A stretch of 9,097 bases of DNA from a bacterium (GTDB taxonomy: Bacteria > Bacteroidota > Ignavibacteria > Kapaibacteriales > Kapaibacteriaceae), in NCBI GenBank assembly GCA_020050895.1, contig JAGVJW010000214.1, forward strand, positions 1 to 9,097. Direction: 5' to 3'. The notes under the pieces were generated by a model. The model had not been told where the DNA came from, did no database searches, and saw nothing but the letters and a program-made list of their open reading frames with translations. Shown here piece after piece: positions 1 to 6,133 of this stretch (position 1 is its first letter; each line of letters begins with the position of its first letter). The position numbers were made by a program, and so were the translations under genes.

Positions 1-75
1 AAGTTGCCGGGAGAGATATGTTGCCGGGTAAGTTGCCGGGAGAGATATGCTGCCGGGTAAGTTGCCGGGAGAGAT
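1..75. repeat. 29-bp tandem repeat, continuing off the left edge
   Basis: Two full 29-bp units (1-29 and 30-58) differ at a single base (T at 21 versus C at 50), and a third unit begins at 59 and loses similarity after about 75. Each full unit contains two copies of a GTTGCCGGG core (the second core of unit 2 reads GCTGCCGGG), separated alternately by AGAGATAT and TAA, so the unit itself looks like a doubled core. The array is cut by the window edge and its true length is unknown. Unit length 29 is not a multiple of 3, so translating it would cycle through all frames; this argues against a protein repeat. There are no unique spacers, so it is not a CRISPR array. Confidence 0.85.
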
Positions 76-294
76 TTACTTCGCCAACGTTTCTTCTCAA
101 ATCGCACTGTACGAGCCCCCTACTTGGCCTAAGCTAAAGCCGTATTTCATACCCCTGATTGTATCCAGGAAGTATTTTCCGGATAGGATGTCAACCGATT
201 ACCGGCATGGTGATATCAATTCTTATAGGCGAGTTCAGCGTGTGGTAAAGCTCGCTTTGTGCGCTTGCCTAAAGAGTAGAATTTCTTGTGACTG
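76..294. other. Gene-poor stretch between the repeat and the tRNA
   Basis: I see no convincing gene here. The plus-strand reading frame that opens inside the repeat at 47 runs to 313 and ends inside the oppositely oriented tRNA. It has no homologous-looking motif and begins in repeat DNA, so I do not call it. On the minus strand only very short frames occur, for example 17 codons at 150-97. A short inverted repeat (AAAGC, 2-base loop, GCTTT at 247-258) lies downstream of the tRNA but has no T-run after it in the tRNA's direction of transcription, so I do not call it a terminator. Confidence 0.5.
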
Positions 295-378
295 TGCGGA
301 AGAGGGGACTTGAACCCCTATGCCCTTGCGAGCGCCACCCCCTCAAGATGGTGCGTCTACCAATTTCGCCACTTCCGC
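295..378 (-). tRNA. tRNA-Leu, anticodon GAG
   Basis: The 84-nt gene folds as a complete class II (long variable arm) tRNA. The acceptor stem is GCGGAAG with CTTCCGC (7 bp) and the discriminator base is A at 295. The D arm is closed by GCG/CGC with a GG in its loop. The anticodon stem is CCATC/GGTGG with loop TTGAGGG, placing anticodon GAG at 344-342. The variable arm has a 4-bp stem GCTC/GGGC around GCAA. The T arm is AGGGG/CCCCT with loop TTCAAGT. The long variable arm and the A discriminator agree with leucine; GAG reads CUC and CUU codons. CCA is not encoded (the next bases are CAG), so it must be added after transcription. It lies 78 bp beyond the stop codon of the propeller gene and has its own candidate promoter at 385-392. 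Confidence 0.97.
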
Positions 379-384
379 ATTCGA

Positions 385-392
385 CAAAAATA
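385..392 (-). promoter_or_regulatory. Candidate Bacteroidota-type -7 element for tRNA-Leu
   Basis: On the minus strand this reads TATTTTTG, an exact match to the Bacteroidota sigma-A -7 consensus TAnnTTTG. It ends 6 bp before the first base of the mature tRNA, so transcription would start at or very near the tRNA 5' end. I see no clear TTTG-type -33 partner about 19-21 bp further upstream. The position relative to a well-defined RNA 5' end makes it more credible than a random match. Confidence 0.5.
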
Positions 393-456
393 TGAGAAAT
401 CGTCCAGATCGGAATCGGAAATGCTTGCTACTCTGCAGAGTCTCTGCGACGATCCA

Positions 457-2691
457 CTACTTCACCATCACCTTCCCCAGTGAGCTCTCACCGGTAGTAG
501 CACTTTTTACAACAACGAGATAGACTCCTGGTGGAACATAATTGCCGTGAATATCCCTGCCGTCCCACAATGCTTGTCGGCCACGTGTTTGCATAGCGCT
601 TACCATAAAGCCGCCAACAGTGAGAATTCTTACATCGGAGTTCTCTGCCAGTCCATCCATGATGAGTTCACCGTCGGCCTGTGGAGTAAATGGCTGCGGA
701 CTGAAGCTGAGTGCATACGTTGCTAACGGACGTATCGATGAGCTTTGTGCTACACTGCATCCAAACGAAGTTCCGAAGTATGCAATGCCAGTGTTTACGT
801 CCACGGCAACGCTTTTCACATTATCATCAAGTAAGGGAGCATTGCTTCGAGTTATCGATGCAAGAACTTCAGTGCCATCTTCGTTCAGTACATAGACACC
901 GCCGGTAGTGGCAACCCATTTATAATTTAATGCATCAACGTAAATATCGTTAACAATAGCGCTTCCGAGTGCTGCAACTCTCCTTAAAAAGGGAATTGTT
1001 GTATTTGTAACGGCCCAGGGTGAAGAAACAACTGCGACGCCCTTGGGAGTTCCTATCCACAAGGCTCCTGTACGATCGGTTCTCAGAGCTGAGATGGCGT
1101 TGTCCGGAATTTGGGAATTGGATGTTTGGACCGAATTGCAGATATCGTCCGACGAAGTACTCGAATCCTTTTCATTGAAAACAGTTACGCCATTGCTGAG
1201 ATACGAACCCACCCATTTATTGCCTGCTTCGTCGACGGCGATGGTGCGGTAGGCTGTGTTCCCAGGATCAGCGCAGTTGAAGTATCCAACAGAACTACCG
1301 TCTGTATTGATGCCTATCAGCAATTGGTTTGCCGACTGCTCGTTAACCATCCACTCCACACCTTTGCGGTCGAGAACAACATCTGCACTGAGAACATACT
1401 TCGGATCAATCGCTATCCCCTGTAACGCCGAGTTGTTGTTGTCCAACCGCATAATTTCCGGAATGCTATCGGTGAGCTTGAACTTTAATGCACCACCACC
1501 CCATGTGCCGATGTATATGTTGCCGTTCGATAGCGCGGAAACCCTGTAACATGCATCGGTCTTTAATTCTGGTGTATTCGCAGATGTGTAATTCGTCCAT
1601 GTGGTACCATTGAAGTACGACACTCCCAAGCCTGTGCGGGGAGGGTCTACATCTGTTGCAACCCACACTCCTCCGTTGATATCAACATCGATGCGGGCGA
1701 ACTGACTGGAAATAGGGGAATTGATTGAAATAGGTAGAAGTTCGGCACCATCCCAAGTTTGTATTGCCTTGTATTTAACAAATCCTATTATCACAATATT
1801 TTCATTCTGAGTAATACTAGCATGACCTGTTAGGGGGCCTGTAAACGGAATCTGAAGCTGTTCAGATGCAGTTACAACTCCTGCCGATGTAGATGCATAC
1901 ACAGTTGAATTCGCGATTGAAAGACCATTAATTGCCGAAGGCGCTTCGAACAGTCTGTCGAACGTTTTTCCATTCCATGTATAAGCTGAACTCCCTTCGG
2001 CAATGGCGAGTGTAGTTCCATCGGTGTGTATAAATCCAACAAGCGGATTAACCTTATCGCCGATTGTATTTATAACGTACCATTCAGAAGGCAGCCGTAA
2101 AGTTGCAACAGCCAGAGGGGCAACGGCTACGCCTGCATCTGTTGCAACCCAAATGCTGTCTCGGAAGATAACGACACCGCTAATCCTTGTCTTTTCTTGA
2201 AATGAACCAATTCTGTCTATTGTTTCTATAAAGAGTTCATTTGAGATGCCGAGCGTAACTACGCCAAAGTCCGTAGCAATGAAGAGAGTATCGCCACGGG
2301 AAGTCATGTCGTTGATCCCGCGTTTAGGATATTCATTTGCACGTACAATATCTGTTATGTTTGTCCATGTACTATCTTCGTTTACAATATCAAGCGCTCC
2401 ATCGCCCCCTCCAACATATACTTTCCCTTCAGGCGTGCCATACACGGTTCTTGTATCCAGCGATTGAAGTGCATTGATATTCCTGTACTCAGTTACTCTA
2501 CGAGATGTCGGCTCATATCTAAACACACCTCCCGAGGTAGCTGCCCACAGGTTTCCCTTGGAATCCAGAGATACATCACGAACGGTTTGCAATGACGACA
2601 GTGTAGACCAGTTGGTAAGAATTATTGATTGCGAATGGGAGAGACTGGTAAGCAAGACACTGCAAAGAAGAAACGCAAAGACCTTATGCAT
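457..2691 (-). CDS. Secreted beta-propeller protein with T9SS-type C-terminal domain, PorZ-like
   Basis: The 744-residue product starts with a signal peptide (residues 1-20: MHK, a hydrophobic core to about 14, then SHS before Q21), predicting export to the periplasm or cell surface. At least eleven propeller-type strand motifs of the form [LIV]W[VI][AG]T..G[VG] recur, at about residues 48-60, 91-104, 136-148, 180-192, 264-276, 342-360, 392-405, 492-506, 544-557, 591-604 and 637-649, enough for two propellers. The last ~85 residues (658-744: SPQPF, then LWDGRDIHGNYVPPGVY) form a FlgD-like/T9SS sorting-type beta domain. Order and wording of the first propeller (GDGALDIV at 97-104, LFIATDFG at 136-143) resemble PorZ, a roughly 780-residue T9SS attachment-complex protein; a generic two-component-regulator propeller cargo is the alternative. 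I chose the ATG at 2691, which overlaps ribH by 8 bp and puts the signal peptide at the N-terminus; the frame is open to 2850, but the extra 53 residues are ribH antiframe sequence. Confidence 0.85.
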   Translation of the reverse strand: MHKVFAFLLCSVLLTSLSHSQSIILTNWSTLSSLQTVRDVSLDSKGNLWAATSGGVFRYEPTSRRVTEYRNINALQSLDTRTVYGTPEGKVYVGGGDGALDIVNEDSTWTNITDIVRANEYPKRGINDMTSRGDTLFIATDFGVVTLGISNELFIETIDRIGSFQEKTRISGVVIFRDSIWVATDAGVAVAPLAVATLRLPSEWYVINTIGDKVNPLVGFIHTDGTTLAIAEGSSAYTWNGKTFDRLFEAPSAINGLSIANSTVYASTSAGVVTASEQLQIPFTGPLTGHASITQNENIVIIGFVKYKAIQTWDGAELLPISINSPISSQFARIDVDINGGVWVATDVDPPRTGLGVSYFNGTTWTNYTSANTPELKTDACYRVSALSNGNIYIGTWGGGALKFKLTDSIPEIMRLDNNNSALQGIAIDPKYVLSADVVLDRKGVEWMVNEQSANQLLIGINTDGSSVGYFNCADPGNTAYRTIAVDEAGNKWVGSYLSNGVTVFNEKDSSTSSDDICNSVQTSNSQIPDNAISALRTDRTGALWIGTPKGVAVVSSPWAVTNTTIPFLRRVAALGSAIVNDIYVDALNYKWVATTGGVYVLNEDGTEVLASITRSNAPLLDDNVKSVAVDVNTGIAYFGTSFGCSVAQSSSIRPLATYALSFSPQPFTPQADGELIMDGLAENSDVRILTVGGFMVSAMQTRGRQALWDGRDIHGNYVPPGVYLVVVKSATTGESSLGKVMVK

Positions 2692-3193
2692 GGTGCAGAC
2701 CCGAATGAATATCATGGAGAACAGAAGACATTTCGAGAGCCACATACGCGGCTTCGACTCCTTTATTGCCCACACGGCCTCCGCTCCGCTCGCGAGCTTG
2801 CTCTTCCGTATCCGTGGTGAGTACTCCAAAGACGCACGGTATCTCCTCATCGATTGCGATGGATTGCAAAGAAGTGGCTACCGGGCCTGCAATAAATTCG
2901 AAATGCGCGGTTTCGCCTCGAATAACAATACCCAAGGCGATGACGGCATCGAACCGATGCGTTCGTGCCAATGCTGCCACCGTTACCGGAATCTCGAATG
3001 CTCCGGGCACGCGAACGATTTCGATATCACGATCCTTTGTTCCGCATGAAATCAGTGTGGTAACTGCTGCTTCGAGTAACGTATTAGTGAGTTCCTCGTG
3101 CCATCGGGATGCGACGATTGCAATGCGTTTATCCTTGCCGTTTGGATGAACAGCGTATAGAGGCATGTTTTGAGTTGCCATATCATTTCCCAT
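2684..3193 (-). CDS. ribH: 6,7-dimethyl-8-ribityllumazine synthase
   Basis: This enzyme condenses 5-amino-6-ribitylaminouracil with 3,4-dihydroxy-2-butanone 4-phosphate, the penultimate step of riboflavin synthesis, in the cytoplasm. The 169-residue sequence shows the family blocks in order: IAIVASRWHEE (24-34) with the aromatic substrate-contact residue at W31, VPGAFEIP (62-69), GIVIRGETAHFE (88-99) with the presumed catalytic His97, and FGVLTTDTEEQARERSGG (122-139) with the phosphate-binding or catalytic Arg136. The length is slightly above the usual 150-160 because of N- and C-terminal tails. Two starts are possible: ATG 3193, overlapping the PHP gene by 11 bp, or ATG 3181, one base after the PHP stop codon. 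The second leaves 18 residues before the first strand and fits the family slightly better. No other riboflavin gene is present. Its 3' end overlaps the propeller gene. Confidence 0.96.
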   Translation of the reverse strand: MGNDMATQNMPLYAVHPNGKDKRIAIVASRWHEELTNTLLEAAVTTLISCGTKDRDIEIVRVPGAFEIPVTVAALARTHRFDAVIALGIVIRGETAHFEFIAGPVATSLQSIAIDEEIPCVFGVLTTDTEEQARERSGGRVGNKGVEAAYVALEMSSVLHDIHSGLHHA

Positions 3194-4031
3194 GAAGTCT
3201 GCGTTGAATTGCTCTGGTATGTATAGCGGCCGTCATTTCTTCTGAAACTCCGAACAGACCAAAATTTTTTTCATCGTAATCACGCGAGCCGTGAAAATCG
3301 GATCCGCCTGTAATGAGTAAGCCATGCTTTACCGCTAACATGCGATAGTATTCCCGAGTTACTGTCCAATGTGATGGATGATAAACTTCGATACCATCGA
3401 TACCCGATGCAATGAGCGACAAAAACATCCGCGGATCCATATATGTTCGAGCTGGGTGGGCTACGATGGCTACACCCCCTGCATTCCGTACCAGAGTTAC
3501 TGCCTGCCTGACGGTGTATGTTGTACGCGGAACGTATGCAGGACGGGAGCTATCGAGATAGTTGTCGAATGCCTTTTGAATAGATGGAACCGAGCCGTTG
3601 CGTACCATTGCAGCGGCAATGTGAGGCCTGCCGATTGTTGCTCCCGATGCAATTGCCTCTACCTCGCCGAACGAAACAGAGACCTTGAGAGCATTCAATT
3701 TTTCAACCATTAGTTTTGCTCTGTTTATTCGTTCAGCTCGCTTCTCAACTTCATAAGCTTGAAGTTCATCGTTATCTGGATCGAGATAGTACCCAAGGAT
3801 GTGGATTTCCCTGCCCCCTTCAGAACACGAGATTTCGATACCTGCGATCACACGGATATCGTTGCCTTTCTTCATCTGCCGAATTATGCGGTGAGCCTGC
3901 ATCGTATCGTGGTCCGTAATTGCAATAGCCTGCAGTCCATTGCTCCTTGCCTTTGTAAGCAACTGCTCGGGTGTAAGCAGCCCGTCGGAACATGTTGTAT
4001 GGGAATGCAAATCAGCGTAGTGTTCTGTCAC
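3183..4031 (-). CDS. PHP-domain metal-dependent phosphoesterase (YciV/TrpH family)
   Basis: This is a 282-residue PHP-fold enzyme, a family using a trinuclear metal site. Visible ligands and motifs are DLHSHTTCSDG (7-17; His9, His11, Asp16), ITDHDT (38-43; His41), GIEIS with Glu66, the GREIHILGYY block with His77, GRPHI (134-138; His137), AHPAR with His192, YHPSH with His218, and GSDFHG (243-248; Asp245, His247). The set of ligands appears intact, so an active enzyme is expected. The closest characterised relatives are 3',5'-nucleoside bisphosphate phosphatases and RNase AM (YciV); which substrate applies here cannot be told from sequence. The start is GTG at 4031, the only plausible one: the next Met (44) lies beyond the first ligands and an in-frame TGA, which is the holA stop, sits 12 bases upstream. 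The gap to holA is 9 bp. Confidence 0.93.
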   Translation of the reverse strand: MTEHYADLHSHTTCSDGLLTPEQLLTKARSNGLQAIAITDHDTMQAHRIIRQMKKGNDIRVIAGIEISCSEGGREIHILGYYLDPDNDELQAYEVEKRAERINRAKLMVEKLNALKVSVSFGEVEAIASGATIGRPHIAAAMVRNGSVPSIQKAFDNYLDSSRPAYVPRTTYTVRQAVTLVRNAGGVAIVAHPARTYMDPRMFLSLIASGIDGIEVYHPSHWTVTREYYRMLAVKHGLLITGGSDFHGSRDYDEKNFGLFGVSEEMTAAIHTRAIQRRLHGK

Positions 4032-4040
4032 AGGCGTGTT

Positions 4041-5099
4041 TCAGTTTCTTGATTCTTCAAACAGCCGTACAAACATGGTCTGCAGGGTAATCGCTGAATT
4101 CGTTGATGAACTTTTGATTTCAGATTCTGCCCGACGTAGCTCAAACAAGGCACGATCGATCATGTTGGCTCCCAGATGATCGGCCGCACTTAAATATTCT
4201 CCAACTGCAAACAGGGGAATACCGGCAATGCGGGCAATTTCTGCGTTGCTTGATAACGACCGGCATTCGACGATTTTGAACAGCGAAAGAAAGTATCTCG
4301 TAAGCATGGTAATGATGAGAAGCTCTTGCGGGCTCGATTCAAGCATCTTCATCATAATCTTCATAGCCAGCGCCATATCGCGCCTGCCAATTGATCTCTG
4401 AAGCTCGAAGACGTTGTACTGTCTGCCGGTACCAACAACTTCGAGAACATCATCTTGGGTAACAACATCCCGACCTCCCATGAATTCGCTGAGCTTTGAG
4501 ATCTCCATGTCGAGGTCCCTAAGCGATACTCCGGTCTGTGCTATCAAACTTTCTGTTACGGCCGATGTAATCTTAAGTCCCCTTTCAGAAGCTCGCTTTG
4601 TGAGCCACGATGCAACCTGGGCTTCGCGCATGTGCGGAAATTCTATCCACGACGTCTTTGAAAGCAGAACGTTCGTGGGATATTTCATCGACGTGATCTT
4701 CTTTTTTGCAGCAGCTTCATTTTTTTTCATCGACGCATGTAAGCCGCTCGCAGATGGTATTGAGGCAGTAAGGATCATTATTGTCGATGCCATTGGATCC
4801 GATAAATATTCTGTGAGTTTATCTACCCCCTTGCGCTCCCTTGGCGTGTGCACCTTATCGAAGTGCTTTACCCAAAGAACTCTTCGTTCAGATAGCATGG
4901 GGAACGATCGAGCCGTAGACAAAATCGCGTCAATGGCAATGCCATCTCCATCAATGATTTCCGAATTCATCCCCGATGGATCGAGTTGTGAAGCTGCATC
5001 AAAGAGCTGCTTGGCCGACTCCTCAACCAGCAGATCCTCTTCTCCAAAAAGAAGAAGCACAGGCGGGAATGTACCTTTTTTTAGTATTGAATCAATCAT
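4041..5099 (-). CDS. holA: DNA polymerase III subunit delta
   Basis: HolA opens the beta sliding clamp as part of the clamp-loader complex at the replication fork. The 352-residue length and layout match the family: an N-terminal AAA+-like start with VLLLFGEEDLLVEE (14-27), a central region with RVLWVKHFDKV (73-83), the helical domain with GVSLRDLDMEISKL (190-203), then GRQYNVFELQ (225-234), which begins the C-terminal collar domain with the typical run of Ala/Met-rich helices. Residues 113-145 form a polar, lysine-rich stretch (MKKNEAAAKKK at 124-134) between the first two domains. It is encoded by an A8 run (4727-4720) and a slippery heptamer (4707-4701). The ATG at 5099 overlaps the stop of the upstream permease gene as ATGA, implying translational coupling. 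The permease/holA pairing has no obvious functional logic. Confidence 0.93.
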   Translation of the reverse strand: MIDSILKKGTFPPVLLLFGEEDLLVEESAKQLFDAASQLDPSGMNSEIIDGDGIAIDAILSTARSFPMLSERRVLWVKHFDKVHTPRERKGVDKLTEYLSDPMASTIMILTASIPSASGLHASMKKNEAAAKKKITSMKYPTNVLLSKTSWIEFPHMREAQVASWLTKRASERGLKITSAVTESLIAQTGVSLRDLDMEISKLSEFMGGRDVVTQDDVLEVVGTGRQYNVFELQRSIGRRDMALAMKIMMKMLESSPQELLIITMLTRYFLSLFKIVECRSLSSNAEIARIAGIPLFAVGEYLSAADHLGANMIDRALFELRRAESEIKSSSTNSAITLQTMFVRLFEESRN

Positions 5100-6133
5100 C
5101 GCTGTGATGTCTTCGGATCAAGGGCATCGCGAAGTCCGTCTCCAAACAAGTTCAGTGCGATCACGGCTATCGCCATTGCAAAACTGGGGAATAACGTCAT
5201 GCCCCAATTGGTTCCTAGCGCAATGTATCCATACCCATCCTTAATCATCTGTCCCCACGAAGGAGTAGGGGGCTGTACTCCAAGACCAATAAACGAGAGT
5301 GAAGCTTCGGCGATGATTGCAGTTGCAAAGCCTGCCGTCGCCAGAACAATAACGGGTCCGGCAGCATTGGGAAGCATGTGTCGGAATATCGTCCGAAGCG
5401 AACCATAACCCAGAGCTCGCGTTGCCTCAATGTATTCTTGTTCGCGAATGCTGAAGAACTGTCCGCGAACGATGCGCGCAATGTCTACCCACGACGAAAT
5501 GCCAATTGCAATAAACGTTTGCCAATATCCCTTTCCAAGGATAACGCTGAATGCTACAACAAGCAGAAGCGTAGGGAATGACCATACAACATTCACAAGC
5601 CACATGATAACATCATCGAGCCACCCTCTGAAGAATCCTGCCAGCGAACCGAGAACGATGCCTATGAGCAATGCAATCGACTGCGATATAACGCCAACCG
5701 TCAACGATATGCGCATTCCATACACAAGGCGTGTGAACATATCGCGCCCAAACCTATCCGTGCCCAGCAGGAACAGCGGACGATCCGACCATTCATCCTC
5801 GCTAGTCCCTTGCAATTTTGAAATGTGAATACGATATGGTTCTCCTGCGGGGTCGTTATACAAAACGCTGTCGGCATGTATCACATAGGAATCAACAGCG
5901 AGAATTACCGGACGTGATTCATCAGAAGGATTCTTTTTGTAAATCACCGTCCCACGGAAACCAGCCGGCTTTACTGAATACTCAAGAATTTGAACATCCG
6001 GATCAAACGGAGTAATTATTGGCGCAGCGATGGCCATCACAATCATCACTATCAAGACGGCCAGACCAATCATCGAACCCTTGTTCTTACGCAAGCGCTT
6101 CCATGCAATCAGCCACAATCCTTCTCCGTTCAT
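5096..6133 (-). CDS. Oligopeptide/dipeptide ABC transporter permease, DppC/OppC type
   Basis: This inner-membrane subunit would pair with the preceding DppB-type protein to form the channel of a peptide (or nickel) importer. In the 345 residues, TM1 is at about 19-42, GTDRFGRDMFTRLVYG is at 124-139 (family signature just before the core), several further membrane helices follow, the EAA coupling loop is at about 234-259 (EATRALGY then HMLPNA), and SLSFIGLGVQPPTPSWG is at 278-293. These are hallmark blocks of the DppC branch. It is about 50 residues longer than most DppC proteins (usually about 280-300). The extra length lies between DPD (44-46) and GTD (124), on the extracytoplasmic side. The start ATG overlaps the stop of the upstream gene as ATGA, and its own stop overlaps the holA start in the same way. 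No ATPase or substrate-binding gene is in the window, so the substrate is unknown. Confidence 0.92.
   Translation of the reverse strand: MNGEGLWLIAWKRLRKNKGSMIGLAVLIVMIVMAIAAPIITPFDPDVQILEYSVKPAGFRGTVIYKKNPSDESRPVILAVDSYVIHADSVLYNDPAGEPYRIHISKLQGTSEDEWSDRPLFLLGTDRFGRDMFTRLVYGMRISLTVGVISQSIALLIGIVLGSLAGFFRGWLDDVIMWLVNVVWSFPTLLLVVAFSVILGKGYWQTFIAIGISSWVDIARIVRGQFFSIREQEYIEATRALGYGSLRTIFRHMLPNAAGPVIVLATAGFATAIIAEASLSFIGLGVQPPTPSWGQMIKDGYGYIALGTNWGMTLFPSFAMAIAVIALNLFGDGLRDALDPKTSQR

Noticed and set aside
1..75. CRISPR array at the left edge
   Set aside because: Units abut directly without unique spacers and no cas genes are present.
97..150. Minus-strand 17-codon frame preceded by AGGGG
   Set aside because: The purine run is only one base from the ATG, too close for a ribosome binding site, and the peptide shows no recognisable feature; chance is the simplest explanation.
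47..313. Plus-strand 88-codon frame starting inside the tandem repeat
   Set aside because: It begins in repeat DNA, ends inside the opposite-strand tRNA, and shows no domain or coding character.
431..447. Inverted repeat after the propeller gene (GCAGA, 3-base loop, TCTGC; also the palindrome CTCTGCAGAG)
   Set aside because: The stem is only five base pairs and no T-run follows on the minus strand, so it cannot be supported as an intrinsic terminator.
2692..2850. N-terminal extension of the propeller gene to the ATG at 2850
   Set aside because: The added 53 residues overlap conserved ribH coding sequence, are charged, and would bury the signal peptide; the ATG at 2691 is far more plausible.
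2474..3049. Plus-strand 191-codon frame
   Set aside because: It is antisense to the propeller gene and ribH, both of which have clear family motifs; the frame has none.
4414..5244. Long plus-strand frame of 276 codons
   Set aside because: It is a shadow of holA and the end of the permease gene on the other strand; its composition is serine-rich as expected from antisense reading and it crosses a real gene boundary.
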